A DNA stretch of 64,000 nucleotides from an uncultured Myxococcales bacterium (GTDB taxonomy: Bacteria; Myxococcota_A; UBA9042). Shown here piece by piece: positions 37,123 to 47,106 of the stretch. How positions within the stretch are numbered: the stretch's first letter is position 1; each line of letters opens with the position of its first letter. The position numbers were made by a program, and so were the translations under genes. The stretch lies in contig CAIMEY010000061.1 in assembly GCA_903840165.1 (NCBI GenBank), positions 1 to 64,000 on the forward strand, read 5' to 3'. The notes below the pieces were generated by a model. It saw nothing but the letters and a program-made list of their open reading frames with translations, had not been told where the DNA came from and searched no databases.

Positions 37123-38151
37123 CTACGCCGCTTCTTCGAGATCGCCGCCCTCTGCGCCGACCTCAACCGGGGCTTCGCCGAGCAGCAGGACGATCCGCTC
37201 GCACAAGCCGGGGTTTGCCTTAAGCTCAGTCACCGCGCGTTCGCGGCCCTGGCCCACCATTTCCTCACCGAGCCGATAGAAGGCACCCGCGCGCGAGACC
37301 ACGCCCTGGGCCACCGCCGCGTCGAAGACCTCGGCTTCTCGGCAGAATCCCTTGCCGAACACCAGGTCAATCTCGGCCTGGCGGAACGGCGGTGCCACCT
37401 TGTTCTTGGTCACCTTGACCTTAACGCGGTTGCCGTAGACGCGATCGTCCTTCTTGAGGGAGCCGATGCGCCGGACATCGAGGCGCACCGACGCGTAGAA
37501 CTTCAGGGCATTGCCGCCCGTCGTCGTCTCCGGACTGCCCATCGTGACGCCGATCTTCATGCGAATTTGATTAATGAAAATCAACGTCGTGCCGGTCTGG
37601 TGCGCCAGGCTCGCCAACTTGCGCATGGCTCGCGACATCAGCCGCGCTTGCAGACCGACGTGGTTGTCGCCCATTTCGCCATCGATCTCGGCCTTGGGCA
37701 CGAGCGCTGCGACGCTATCGATGACGATGACGCCCACTTCGCCAGAACGAACAAGCGCTTCCACAACATCCATCGCCTGTTCGCCGCAATCTGGCTGGCT
37801 CAGCAGCATCTTGGCGCAGTTGATGCCGAGGTCGCGGGCGTAGCGCAGGTCCAGGGCGTGCTCCGCATCGACAAAGGCCGCCACGGCACCTTGGGCCTGC
37901 GCCTGGGCCACCGCACTGAGCGCCAGGGTCGTCTTGCCCGAGGCTTCTGGCCCATAGATCTCGATAATTCGCCCCTTGGGCAAACCGCCCACGCCAAGGC
38001 ACCGGTCGATGGCGAAGCTGCCCGTTGGCAAGATTTCGATGTCTTTTTGCACAACTGCACCGTCTGCCTGCATGAGAATCCCCTTGCCAAATGATTTCTC
38101 CGCCGAGCGAATCAAGTCATCCAAGGCCTTGATTCCAAACTTCTCTGCCAT
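37123..38151 (-). CDS. recA: Recombinase A
   Basis: ATG 38151 with AGGAGG upstream gives 342 residues; the track start at 38343 adds 64 residues that do not belong. The core is standard: Walker [11 protein letters not shown] (67-76), Walker [11 protein letters not shown], loop L1/L2 region [19 protein letters not shown] and [17 protein letters not shown]. RecA forms filaments on ssDNA for homologous recombination and SOS induction. The C-terminal tail is acidic ([13 protein letters not shown]). No SOS box is evident upstream; it may be cotranscribed with yifB, 103 nt upstream. ssb follows, so the three form a DNA-uptake/recombination group. Confidence 0.98.
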   Translation of the reverse strand: MAEKFGIKALDDLIRSAEKSFGKGILMQADGAVVQKDIEILPTGSFAIDRCLGVGGLPKGRIIEIYGPEASGKTTLALSAVAQAQAQGAVAAFVDAEHALDLRYARDLGINCAKMLLSQPDCGEQAMDVVEALVRSGEVGVIVIDSVAALVPKAEIDGEMGDNHVGLQARLMSRAMRKLASLAHQTGTTLIFINQIRMKIGVTMGSPETTTGGNALKFYASVRLDVRRIGSLKKDDRVYGNRVKVKVTKNKVAPPFRQAEIDLVFGKGFCREAEVFDAAVAQGVVSRAGAFYRLGEEMVGQGRERAVTELKANPGLCERIVLLLGEAPVEVGAEGGDLEEAA

Positions 38152-38254
38152 CTTTTCCTCCTGACAACGCGCAAACTGGGGCAGGCGCGTCCTTCGCGTC
38201 GACCAGTTGCTCGGGCGCACACCATGTCGCCCAGACTGACAATTTCGAAAATGC

Positions 38255-39841
38255 TTAGATTTCAGAAGGCTGGTCCAGTATCGAGGGTCCCGCCTGCCCA
38301 CAGGCTCGGGTCGGGGGCTGGACCGCCGAGACACGTTCGTCAAAGTGCCTGTATTGCAACGCTTCTCCGACGTGGTCGCTGCCTATGTCCGCGGCACCAC
38401 CAAGGTCGGCAATGGTCCGAGCCACGCGCCAGATGCGGTCATGGGCCCGCGGCGATAGACCAAACGCATCAATCGCCCGCAGTAGCAGGTCATGAACGGC
38501 CGGCACGAGCGGGCTCTTTTGTCGCAAGGCTGCCATCGCCACCGTGGCGTTCGTGGTGGCCTCGCTGCCGTAGCGGTCGGCCTGCACCTGCCGAGCGGCA
38601 CAGACGCGCGCGCGAATTTCGTCAGACGTGTCCGACGGCGGGCTGAGGCGCAACATCGAAGCTGTCAGATTTTGCAACTGCAGCTGAATATCAATGCGGT
38701 CTAGAAGAGGCCCGGACAAACGGCTTCGGTACCTGTCCAGGCCCATCGGTGAGCAAGCGCAGGGCTTGGTTCGCGACCCCAAGTATCCGCAAGGACAAGG
38801 ATTTAGCGCTGCCACCAGCATGGTGCGGGCGGGGAAGACCGCCGTCTGACGGGCCCGTGTGACCATGACGGAACCGTCTTCAAGTGGTTGTCGCAACGTT
38901 TCCAAGGTTTGTCTTGGAAACTCAGCCAGTTCATCGAGAAACAGCACCCCCGAGTGCGCAAGCGACACCTCACCCGGGCGAGGCAGCGAGCCTCCACCGA
39001 CCAAGGCTGCGGCGCTGGCGGTATGGTGCGGCGCACGAAAGGGCCGGTCGCGCAGTAAGCCGCCGCTTCGACTCAGCAATCCAGCCACCGAGTGAACCTT
39101 GGTGACTTCGATGGCTTCTGTTGGGCTCAGCGGAGGCAGGATCCCGGGCAACCGCCTGGCTAGCATGGTCTTTCCAGTTCCCGGGGTGCCGACCAACACG
39201 GTGTTATGGCCCCCAGCTGCTGCAACTTCCAGCGCGCGTTTGGCCATGGCGTGACCGCGCACATCGGACATGCACAGCCGGGCCTGAGGCGTCCAAACGT
39301 CAGTCGGCGGCGCGACAGGCAGCGGTGGCAGGTCCAGGGTCAAGGCCGACACCAGGTCCGCCAGCGTGGTGGCCGGATGAACAGTAATTCCAGGCACTGC
39401 GCCGGCTTCCCAGCCGTTGTCGACAGGGCAGACCACCCCGCGCAGTCCAAGCCTGCCCGCCATTTCAGCCACGGGCAGCACGCCACATACCGCGCGAACC
39501 GCGCCTGTCAGCGACAACTCCCCGACCACCACCCAGCCATCGAGGCAGCCCGGCGGCAGCACGCCACTGGCCAGCAGTAGCGCCAAAGCCACCGGCAAGT
39601 CGTAGCAAGTCCCCTCCTTGCGCAGATCGGCGGGTGCTAGGTTGACCGTCACATGGGTCCGCGGAAAGGGTAACTGCGCCTGACGTATTGCACTTCGGAC
39701 CCGAGTGCGGGCCTCGCGCACCGTAAGCTCGGGCAGACCGACCGTGTCAAAGCTCGGATGACCCGCCCCTACATCGCATTCGACCTCGACTAGGCGGCCT
39801 TCGACGCCGACGACAGCGGCGCTCAATACTTTGGCTAACAT
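38255..39841 (-). CDS. comM: YifB/ComM family Mg-chelatase-like AAA+ ATPase
   Basis: ATG 39841 with AAGGAG 6 nt upstream gives 528 residues, the family length; the track start at 40378 is far too early. N-terminal Lon-like fold ([36 protein letters not shown]), then Walker A GTPGTGKT (218-225), [17 protein letters not shown], Walker [10 protein letters not shown] and the C-terminal [17 protein letters not shown] and [16 protein letters not shown]. In naturally competent bacteria this hexameric helicase promotes branch migration during transformation; that role here is inferred from the family. Followed by recA and ssb. The leader region holds a hexamer microsatellite. Confidence 0.95.
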   Translation of the reverse strand: MLAKVLSAAVVGVEGRLVEVECDVGAGHPSFDTVGLPELTVREARTRVRSAIRQAQLPFPRTHVTVNLAPADLRKEGTCYDLPVALALLLASGVLPPGCLDGWVVVGELSLTGAVRAVCGVLPVAEMAGRLGLRGVVCPVDNGWEAGAVPGITVHPATTLADLVSALTLDLPPLPVAPPTDVWTPQARLCMSDVRGHAMAKRALEVAAAGGHNTVLVGTPGTGKTMLARRLPGILPPLSPTEAIEVTKVHSVAGLLSRSGGLLRDRPFRAPHHTASAAALVGGGSLPRPGEVSLAHSGVLFLDELAEFPRQTLETLRQPLEDGSVMVTRARQTAVFPARTMLVAALNPCPCGYLGSRTKPCACSPMGLDRYRSRLSGPLLDRIDIQLQLQNLTASMLRLSPPSDTSDEIRARVCAARQVQADRYGSEATTNATVAMAALRQKSPLVPAVHDLLLRAIDAFGLSPRAHDRIWRVARTIADLGGAADIGSDHVGEALQYRHFDERVSAVQPPTRACGQAGPSILDQPSEI

Positions 39842-39980
39842 GGAGTCTCCTTGCCCGAGGTGCCCGGGCCTTACCCGCACATGGACCGTTGTTGCCAGAA
39901 CCGTGCCAGCCATTTGCCGCGACGGCAGATGGACCATATCCAGCAAAAACAGGTGTTTCTGCCCTGTCGCTTGGGCCGAT

Positions 39981-40020
39981 GGTCTCAGTCTCAGTCTCAG
40001 TCTCGGCTGGTCTCGAGACC
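39981..40020. repeat. AGTCTC microsatellite with palindromic end
   Basis: GGTCTC(AGTCTC)x3-type run from about 39981, then CGGCT and the perfect palindrome GGTCTCGAGACC at 40009-40020. The tract lies 140 nt before the comM start. Confidence 0.75.
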
Positions 40021-40112
40021 GATTGGCGTTGCTTGGGCCGGGCGCTTCGCATGGCTCTCGGTGCCGGTCGGTGGCTGATGACGGCCGCATAGGTGCCTCA
40101 ATATGTAAGCCT

Positions 40113-40141
40113 TTGCGGAGTTGCGCTCGGTCTGCTACATT
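40113..40141 (+). promoter_or_regulatory. Candidate promoter for the kelch-like lipoprotein gene
   Basis: TTGCGG and TACATT are 17 nt apart, with the -10 preceded by TGC. The predicted start is about 24 nt before the ATG at 40172. Confidence 0.35.
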
Positions 40142-40171
40142 GCACAGGCCTGCCAAGGCGGTTGAGGGACC

Positions 40172-43100
40172 ATGTTTTCGCCGAGCATCCGACGCGTCGC
40201 AGACCGACTGATGTTGGCAATCGTCATGATTTGCCTTGCCTTCTCCGTGGTATTTTCCACCTCGTGCGCTGCCAAGAAGATGCGGCGATTCGGTGCCACT
40301 TGCGGACAGAATGCTGAATGCGAAGGCGGAGTTTGCTATCACGGCCACTGCACCGCGTCCTGCACGTCCGACGCACAATGCGGCCCTGGCAGTGTCTGCA
40401 TCGTCGCCGATAAGGTATGCGAAAGTGCCGATGGCGACGCAGATGGTGATGGATTATCAAATAGTTACGAGATCAAGCATCAACTCGACCCCGCCAATCC
40501 GGATTCCGATCACGACGGGATCCCGGACGGCGTCGAAATTGGTGCCGACCAGGGCAACCCCGTTGACAGCAACCACAACGGCATTCCAGATGCCCTTGAA
40601 TCTAATACGGAAGATGCCGATAAGGACTGCATCGTCGACGCATGGGACGTCAAGCCCGGCAGTGCCGACCCCTTGCCAGCGCCAGCACTCATCTGCGATT
40701 TCGGCGTTTGCCAGGGACAACTCAGCGCCGTGCAAACGGTTTGTCCGGCGGCCGTCCACAGCGACGTACTCGGCCCCGATGGCTGCCTGGGGTGTGCGTG
40801 CAGCGCACCGGGTCTCAAGGACTGGCAAGCCCTTGAAACATGGTGTGATCATCTGGACAACGATTGCGACGGCGCCACCGATGCTGGGCTGGGTCTAGAG
40901 GTCACCGGGACCTCGGGCTTGACCGTGACCCTGCCTGTGGGTGCTACGTGCACTGCGTCATTCGGAATTTGCGCGTCCAACGGCGTATCCGGCGTCGTCC
41001 AATGTGGGGCAGCGCGCCAGGCGATTTGTTCAACCGATGCCGGCGGTTCGGCCACGCTGGCCAAGGCCGAAGTTTGCAACGGTTTGGATGACAATTGCGA
41101 CGGCAAGACCGATGAGCCATTTACGTACTTAGGCGGAACAATTGGGAAATTGTGCCCAAGCTGTGATGGCCAGACCCAGCTTTGCGCCGATGGCACTACC
41201 CCCGTCAATCCTTCGGTGGTCACGTGCAGCGCCGATGGCCAGAGCGCCGTCTGCAGCGGTCAGCCATTTGCGCCTGGTTTTCAAGAGAATTCCAGTGGTT
41301 TGCCTGCTGGCCGTGCGGTTTGGAGCGCTGCCTACGTGGCGGATTGGCACAGTTTGACGTTGTTCGGCGGCCAGTTGCCCACGGCGGACGGCAGCGCCAC
41401 CACGGCAGACGTCTGGCAATTGCCGACAGCCGATTTGAGCGTTGCCAGCACTAACCCCCAGACATGGAAGCGAATTCGCCATCCGGGACTGCCTGGTCGT
41501 CGCGGCGATGCGCTGGTCTTCGATGGCACATACAACCGCCTTCTGGCCCTTGGCGGCGTCCAAGGCGGCACCACGGCTGCCCACGTCCTGGCGATTTCGG
41601 TCGCCGGCGATGTCACGGATGTTAGCGCGGTCGAACCGCTAGATCCGGCCTTTGTTCCTGAACTTCCATTGGCTTCGCCGTTTGCCGCCGGGCAGCGCGC
41701 CTTTGCCGCCATGGCCAAAGTGCAGGGCAAAGAGGCCATAATTGTTTGGCAACCAGGAGCCCCGCCGCGTTGGAATGTGCCGTCCTCGGGCAATGTCGGC
41801 TGGCAAGTGTTGCCTGGCATGGTCAGTGGTGACGCCGTTTCCTGTTTGACCACAGATTCTACAGGGATTTTTGTGCTATCGGCTCAGGGCGACCTGTATG
41901 GCCTAGCTCCCGACGGGACTACACTGGGGGCCGTGCTTTTGCCGCCACAAGGAAATGCGCCACAATTTTCAGGTATTGCCCAGTGTGCGAGCCACGGCAG
42001 CGGGGCTCTTGAGTTCTTCGGCCTCGACGCCACAGGCAGCTTGGCCCACGTTGCGGCGACGGCGGTTGCTGTACCATTGTCTTTAGGTTCCGTAGTTTGG
42101 TCGCCCAGTGGACCTGAGACGACGCCCGAATCAATCTTGGCGCGACGTGGCGGCATTGCGGCCGTCGATCCCTCGTCAGGAACCATGTTGATTGCAGGCG
42201 GTTATGCGTGGCAGGACGGCAATCCCCATGCGTTGGTCGATGTGCAAGCTCGGGCGAAGGCGTCGCCAACGGTTGGGCGTATCGATGCGGAACAACCTGT
42301 AGGACGAATCGGCGAGGCCTACGCGTGGGCTGAGAAGCTGGGAAAATTCTGTATTGGCGGTGGGTTGCAATATGACCTGCCGGCGGGCTTGTCCGGTCCG
42401 GCTCGCGCTGTACCTGTGACTGACGTTTGGTGCCGGTCTGCCGACGGTCCCTGGCAAAAGGTCACTGACGCCGGGCCTGCCTTCGCCTTTGGCGTTTCGG
42501 GGGTCGACGCTGTCGCCGGGCGTTTGGTCCTGGCTGGAGGCCTTGCACTGACCAAGACGACCGCGGTCGGTGACATCTCCCGTTTGTGGACAGGCGGTTT
42601 GCTGGACGGTACTCACCAGATCGACCCAGCCTGGACGCCGACATCAACGGTTTACGCCGTGGATCTGACCTCCGGCCAAGTGCAGGTCTCTTCCTCCGCC
42701 GATGCGCCGGCGCTGGCCGCGTCAGGCTTTGTCCAAGATGCCAAGAACAACCGCGTCATCTTGCAGGGTGGATTTGATAACCTCCGAGAAACCGTTGCTT
42801 TTTACAGCCTCGATCTCGCCACGCTGCAATGGACCAATCTTGGACAACTGCTCCCGGGGGCCGATACCGGCAACTCGCAACATCCGAGCGCGCGGATGGG
42901 CGCTCTGATGATCTACGACCCGTGGCGCGACGTCTTGGCCGTGGCAGGGGGCTCGCTCAGGTACATATCAGGCGACCCAAGTGCGCAGAACAATTACACT
43001 GCTGGCCTGGACAGCGTCGAACCTGGGCCAGGACAGGACGCGTGTAACGACTTGATGATCAACCATTGCTACGGCCCCAAGGAAACGCTGCTCTGGCTCG

Positions 43101-43564
43101 CTAGGACCCAGCCGTCACCGGTATTTTCGCCAACGGCTGTGCCGGCTTATGCCGATGAGACGAACCTGCCGCCGCAGACGCCGCTTTTGAGGCGCATGCT
43201 GTGGGGCCCCGCGTTCCTGCCCGTCCTGTACGATGCCGTGGGTGGACGCGCCTGGGCCGCGGTGCAAGTGGCGCCAGCGGAACCCGACATGTGCCAGGAC
43301 GGTGCTGCCTGTGGGACGGACGTCGTTGCCATGGACTGGACTCACGTAACCGTTCAGCTTCATTGGGAAATATCGCACTGTGGCGATGCCAAACACCCCT
43401 TTGTCGTCACCCACGGGGCGCTGAGCCCGATCCCTTCGGCGCTACTGCTCGCCGCGTCGGGCTTTTCCAGCCAGCAACGCGTCGGCACGATTTGGGGTGG
43501 CATCGACCAAGATGGTAGTCTATCGGGCGCTTTCTCCGTTCTTTTAGAGGGTTGCCCGCCGTGA
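40172..43564 (+). CDS. Large calcium-loop/kelch-like lipoprotein
   Basis: 1130 residues; ATG 40172 with GAGGGA upstream. The signal ends near FSTSC (Cys32), a weak lipobox. A Cys module (CGQNAECEGGVCYHGHC) is followed by TSP3/calcium-loop repeats (DGDADGDGLSNSYEI, NPDSDHDGIPDGVEIG). Two MopE-like segments come next (DHLDNDCDGATDAG, NGLDDNCDGKTDE). From about residue 380 the sequence has kelch-type repeats (YVADWHSLTLFGGQLPTADG; LVFDGTYNRLLALGGV; MLIAGGYAW), predicted to form one or two beta-propellers. The last part is rich in Cys and Pro. Probably a surface lipoprotein that binds a glycan or protein. Its stop overlaps the next start by 2 nt. Confidence 0.85.
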   Translation: MFSPSIRRVADRLMLAIVMICLAFSVVFSTSCAAKKMRRFGATCGQNAECEGGVCYHGHCTASCTSDAQCGPGSVCIVADKVCESADGDADGDGLSNSYEIKHQLDPANPDSDHDGIPDGVEIGADQGNPVDSNHNGIPDALESNTEDADKDCIVDAWDVKPGSADPLPAPALICDFGVCQGQLSAVQTVCPAAVHSDVLGPDGCLGCACSAPGLKDWQALETWCDHLDNDCDGATDAGLGLEVTGTSGLTVTLPVGATCTASFGICASNGVSGVVQCGAARQAICSTDAGGSATLAKAEVCNGLDDNCDGKTDEPFTYLGGTIGKLCPSCDGQTQLCADGTTPVNPSVVTCSADGQSAVCSGQPFAPGFQENSSGLPAGRAVWSAAYVADWHSLTLFGGQLPTADGSATTADVWQLPTADLSVASTNPQTWKRIRHPGLPGRRGDALVFDGTYNRLLALGGVQGGTTAAHVLAISVAGDVTDVSAVEPLDPAFVPELPLASPFAAGQRAFAAMAKVQGKEAIIVWQPGAPPRWNVPSSGNVGWQVLPGMVSGDAVSCLTTDSTGIFVLSAQGDLYGLAPDGTTLGAVLLPPQGNAPQFSGIAQCASHGSGALEFFGLDATGSLAHVAATAVAVPLSLGSVVWSPSGPETTPESILARRGGIAAVDPSSGTMLIAGGYAWQDGNPHALVDVQARAKASPTVGRIDAEQPVGRIGEAYAWAEKLGKFCIGGGLQYDLPAGLSGPARAVPVTDVWCRSADGPWQKVTDAGPAFAFGVSGVDAVAGRLVLAGGLALTKTTAVGDISRLWTGGLLDGTHQIDPAWTPTSTVYAVDLTSGQVQVSSSADAPALAASGFVQDAKNNRVILQGGFDNLRETVAFYSLDLATLQWTNLGQLLPGADTGNSQHPSARMGALMIYDPWRDVLAVAGGSLRYISGDPSAQNNYTAGLDSVEPGPGQDACNDLMINHCYGPKETLLWLARTQPSPVFSPTAVPAYADETNLPPQTPLLRRMLWGPAFLPVLYDAVGGRAWAAVQVAPAEPDMCQDGAACGTDVVAMDWTHVTVQLHWEISHCGDAKHPFVVTHGALSPIPSALLLAASGFSSQQRVGTIWGGIDQDGSLSGAFSVLLEGCPP

Positions 43565-44244
43565 CCGATGCGTTGCCTCAGGTCGTCGTGCCCCTGCCAG
43601 AGGCGCAGCGCCAACTACTGGCCCGCGCCATGGCCAAGATGAGCCATGACATTGTCAATAACCTCGTCGGCAGCGTGTCGATGCTAGATCTTGTGTTACT
43701 TCAAGGGGTTGACCCGGCTCTATCAAGCCGTATGCAGCGAATTCGTCAGCAAATGATGGCACCGCGCGATACGCTGCAAGTGCCGCTTTCCATGGTGCCA
43801 GAGCGCCTCGACGCGCGCTTCGATGGCCCGGCGCTGCGACGGGAACTCATTGCTTATGCAGAAGAAGTGGGCGTGCAGTTGTCCCTGCCGGCGGACTTGG
43901 CCCCGCCGTCCGCGTGGCAGCCGGCATATTGGCTGATCGTCGTGCAGCAACTGGTCCTCAACGCCTTGCAGGCTCATGCCAATGACCCGGAGCCGAGCAA
44001 CGAACGCTGGTGTCATGTCCTTGTTTCTAAACAGGAGTCGGTTCCTCTTGAGGTTCGCGACAATGGCCCAGGGCATGCAGATTGGGCCAAAGTAGCCCAA
44101 GGCAACGCGCGCCGTTCAGGGGGAGGCCACCTAGGCGTAGGCCTGCCCATTTGTGCCAATTTCGCAGAAAAATACGGGTATTCGCTGATGATCGGCTCGA
44201 CCACCGCCCGGGGGTGTGTTGTGCTCGCGCGGCGATTGCCTTGA
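43561..44244 (+). CDS. Orphan histidine-kinase-like protein (H-box plus HATPase)
   Basis: GTG 43561 overlaps the preceding TGA; 227 residues. An H-box-like MAKMSHDIVNNLVGS (His29) sits in a helical dimerisation region. It is followed by an ATP-binding domain with N-box LVLNALQAHA, G1 DNGPG and G2 LGVGLPICANFAEKYG. There is no sensor, membrane or receiver domain, and no response-regulator gene nearby. It could be a soluble histidine kinase taking its signal from a partner, or a phosphatase/phosphotransfer protein like the degenerate HisKA group. The overlap with a surface lipoprotein gene is unusual and suggests coupled translation. Confidence 0.75.
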   Translation: MTDALPQVVVPLPEAQRQLLARAMAKMSHDIVNNLVGSVSMLDLVLLQGVDPALSSRMQRIRQQMMAPRDTLQVPLSMVPERLDARFDGPALRRELIAYAEEVGVQLSLPADLAPPSAWQPAYWLIVVQQLVLNALQAHANDPEPSNERWCHVLVSKQESVPLEVRDNGPGHADWAKVAQGNARRSGGGHLGVGLPICANFAEKYGYSLMIGSTTARGCVVLARRLP

Positions 44245-44338
44245 GCGCCTGTCGCGTTCCTTGACCACCCGTTGCCGCTCGCCCAGACCGGCGCAATGGG
44301 ACCCAAATCGCCTTGGGCATGTAGCCTTTGGCCGCGCC

Positions 44339-44367
44339 TTGACCCCACCGGCTCTGTCCCGGATACT
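44339..44367 (+). promoter_or_regulatory. Candidate promoter for the glycosidase-like lipoprotein gene
   Basis: TTGACC and GATACT are 17 nt apart, about 45 nt before ATG 44413. Confidence 0.33.
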
Positions 44368-44412
44368 GACGGCTGCCGGCCAGGGTTCAATGGCTTGGCC
44401 CAGGATTGCATC

Positions 44413-46515
44413 ATGGCTCGCACCCTTCGCCCGCTCCTGTTCGCGCCCGCTGAACTGTCGATGTTTCAAAAGAAATTCGGCCAGTTGGCCGTCGTCGCGC
44501 CGAAACTCGCAGCGGTAGCCCTTGCTGCTCTGGCGGTGACCAGCGGCTGTACGCAGGCCGAAACGGCAATCACATTACCTCAAAATTACAATACTTTGCG
44601 CAATCGATCGGTGAAGATCGACGCTGCGCAATGCCTCACGCTCAACGGCACCGCCACCGCGCCCGTGGCTTGCGCGGACATGACGATTGCCGCCAATGGC
44701 CTCAAAGCGGTCGGCTTGCGCGGCGGCAACGGCACCGACAAGACCGCGCTGTCCTTGGACGATGGCAGCAAATACCACAAGAACTTTGGCAACTTGAGCT
44801 GGTTCTGGCACCGCATTCCCGTCGGCTATGGCTGCGCGGTGAGCATGCAGGGCCTCTTTCCCGACCCGAGCAAGGACCCGACCGACGCCAATCAGTTTAA
44901 GTTCGACGCCTTAAGCGTGCTTATCAAGGCGGCCCATGACGCCGGCGGCTCCATTCTCTGGACCGCGGGCTATGACATTGGGGACGGCACTGGCAAGTGC
45001 AACTACCTCAACGGTGAACAAAAAGGCAATGGAATCGCCGATCCTGCCAAGTGGGCCAAGGCCGTCCGGACCGTGCTCAAGTACTATGACCGTACGCTTG
45101 CAGAATCGAGCAAAGCGATCTGCGACGCGGTGCCTACCGGTCAGGCCAAGCCCTACAACTGCGCCACCAACATCTTCAACGTTGAATTTATGCGCGATCC
45201 ATTCGGAGCCGGTGGCTTCGTTGACGCCCCCGACGGCCGCGCCAAGTGGCTCGCCGCCTACAAGCAGTTCGCAACGCAGATTCGCGATGAATTTAAGGAG
45301 CCTGGCAATGACGTAGCCATCGTTGGCCCTTCGGTGGTCATTCGCGGCGCGCTGCAGGTGGCCAACACGGCGGGCGCCAATCGTTCGCCCATCTTTGATT
45401 TTATTGACTATGTTGTCGCCACCAAGAACGACGACCCGACCTTTGGCTGCAAGCCCCTGACCAAGTGCCCGGCCAATGCCGCCAACGGTTGCTTCCCGGG
45501 AGAGGACCTGCCTTGCCCGACCCAGCTGCCGTTGACCTACTTGTCCTTTGAAATTGAAGCCGATTCGCCGCAAGAGGTTTATGACATCGTCAAGACCGTC
45601 GCCGACTACGCTTGGGCCCACGGCCTGCGGCATGAGAAGTATTTCGCGCCCTTGTATGGCAACGGCAAACTCACCCTGACCAACAAGGACGGCTCGGTGG
45701 TTGGGCATGTCTCCGATGGCAGCGAACCTATTCCGATTTTCATCACGGACTTGCGCATGGGAACGCCGCCTCTGCCGGCTGCGCTCAAGGCAGACCCGGT
45801 TCGCCTTTCGAATTATAAGGATGCCTTCTACGCCGCCTCCAAGATCCTGTTGCAGGGCCTGGTGATGCAGATGTCCTCGACCAACGGGCCCCGCTTTGCG
45901 ACCGTGGATGCCAGCAGCGTGACGGCCGAAGCGGCAGCGCAGACGGCCAAGGTCAGCGATGACTTCTGGTTCAATAACAGCAAACTAGGTGAAGATGGGA
46001 CCCTTTCGCCGGCTTCTTGGCATTCGTTCTGGTTTGCGCCCGGCTATGTTGAGAATCAGCAACTTATCGCGGTTGTGAATGGCCCAGACGCTTCCGGTTC
46101 TGGCAACGGCACCCCGGTTGTCGATTCCACCAAGGCAGGCGGCGGATTGGTGCTGATGGCCACCAAGGAAACCTGCGTGGATAAACAGCAATCGCCCATT
46201 GAGTGCATTCCATTGGCTGTCGGTCAGACGGTCAATGACAAGCCGGGGCAGCGGCGCATTCGCACGATCATCTCAGATTACAACGTGAATCTGGATTCTG
46301 ATCAGGTTGAACACGACTTGCGTGTGGACGTCGATCACATCGCCAAGGACGTCAAATCTGTGTATTATCGCTGGGCTTACTTTGATCCGACCTGGACCTT
46401 CTGGCCCGAGCCCAAGTTCCAAGACGAGGGCAAGCTCGATGCCGACCAGGGCAGCTTCCACATCACCAAGCCGGTGGCGGTACCTTCGGTCCAGTACTTC
46501 GAGTTTGTCTATTAA
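44413..46515 (+). CDS. Glycoside-hydrolase-like (GH39-type TIM barrel) lipoprotein
   Basis: ATG 44413, with AGGA 7 nt upstream, gives 700 residues; the track start at 44272 is 47 codons early, and ATG 44461 also gives a good signal. The signal ends VTSGC (Cys46). The mature protein has a barrel-like region (FGNLSWFWHRIPVGYG; IKAAHDAGGSILWTAGYDIG) with IFNVEFMRDPFGAGGF where GH39-type enzymes carry a WNEPD catalytic acid, and YLSFEIEADSP as a possible second Glu. It ends in a beta domain (LRVDVDHIAKDVKSVYYRWA). The family call is tentative because the canonical NEP is not present. Presumably it acts on polysaccharide outside the cell. Confidence 0.6.
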   Translation: MARTLRPLLFAPAELSMFQKKFGQLAVVAPKLAAVALAALAVTSGCTQAETAITLPQNYNTLRNRSVKIDAAQCLTLNGTATAPVACADMTIAANGLKAVGLRGGNGTDKTALSLDDGSKYHKNFGNLSWFWHRIPVGYGCAVSMQGLFPDPSKDPTDANQFKFDALSVLIKAAHDAGGSILWTAGYDIGDGTGKCNYLNGEQKGNGIADPAKWAKAVRTVLKYYDRTLAESSKAICDAVPTGQAKPYNCATNIFNVEFMRDPFGAGGFVDAPDGRAKWLAAYKQFATQIRDEFKEPGNDVAIVGPSVVIRGALQVANTAGANRSPIFDFIDYVVATKNDDPTFGCKPLTKCPANAANGCFPGEDLPCPTQLPLTYLSFEIEADSPQEVYDIVKTVADYAWAHGLRHEKYFAPLYGNGKLTLTNKDGSVVGHVSDGSEPIPIFITDLRMGTPPLPAALKADPVRLSNYKDAFYAASKILLQGLVMQMSSTNGPRFATVDASSVTAEAAAQTAKVSDDFWFNNSKLGEDGTLSPASWHSFWFAPGYVENQQLIAVVNGPDASGSGNGTPVVDSTKAGGGLVLMATKETCVDKQQSPIECIPLAVGQTVNDKPGQRRIRTIISDYNVNLDSDQVEHDLRVDVDHIAKDVKSVYYRWAYFDPTWTFWPEPKFQDEGKLDADQGSFHITKPVAVPSVQYFEFVY

Positions 46516-46542
46516 GAGCCTGATACGATTGCGCAATAGCCG

Positions 46543-47025
46543 TCAGGGCAGTCGCTTGCGCAGGGCTTGCAGCACCAAGGCGGGCACCAAAGGCTCGACG
46601 TCGCCGCCTAAGCCAGCTACTTCACGAACTAGCTGAGATGACACGAAGAAGTGAGACTTCTCGGTCATCATGAACACCGTCTCCAGCTGAGGCTGCAGCA
46701 GGTTGTTCATCGTCGCCATCTGAAATTCGTACTCAAAGTCCGCAACGCCGCGCAATCCGCGCAGGACCGCCGTCGCACCGACTTTGCGGGCGGCCTCGAC
46801 CATCAAGCCTTCAAAGACAATGACTTCGACGCGGCTTTCGCCAGCAAAGACCTCGCGCACCAAGTCTGCGCGCTCTTGCAGGGTAAACATCGCGTTTTTA
46901 TTTACGTTGTTGGCCAGCGCTACCAGCACGCGGTCAAACACGCGCAGGCCGCGTTGGATGATGTTGACGTGGCCGTTGGTCAGCGGATCGAACGATCCGG
47001 GATAGAATGCGCAGGTTTCCCTCAC
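46543..47025 (-). CDS. coaD: Phosphopantetheine adenylyltransferase
   Basis: 160 residues from GTG 47025, the expected length. It has the nucleotidyltransferase signature YPGSFDPLTNGHVNII, the substrate-binding FEGLMVEAARKVGATAVLRGLR, DFEYEFQMATMNN, and the C-terminal FVSSQLVREV. It catalyses 4'-phosphopantetheine plus ATP to dephospho-CoA, the penultimate CoA step. It is the last gene of the long minus-strand run, 81 nt after the amidase gene, and converges with the lipoprotein gene 26 nt away. Confidence 0.97.
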   Translation of the reverse strand: MRETCAFYPGSFDPLTNGHVNIIQRGLRVFDRVLVALANNVNKNAMFTLQERADLVREVFAGESRVEVIVFEGLMVEAARKVGATAVLRGLRGVADFEYEFQMATMNNLLQPQLETVFMMTEKSHFFVSSQLVREVAGLGGDVEPLVPALVLQALRKRLP

Positions 47026-47106
47026 AGCCAGCTCCGCGCCACTTGCCCATGGGCGCTGCGCAAGCGTACCCGGAGTCGGGGCTGGGGCAAGAAACTGGAC
47101 GCTGCG

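Larger units (their letters stand above)
39842..40171. other. Intergenic region between divergent comM and kelch-like lipoprotein genes
   Basis: About 330 bp. It holds an AGTCTC hexamer microsatellite next to a 12-bp palindrome, and a plus-strand promoter candidate. No gene supported. Confidence 0.6.

Noticed and set aside
37102-38094. 330-residue ORF opposite recA
   Set aside because: It is a shadow of the recA reading frame; recA motifs and ribosome site are on the minus strand.
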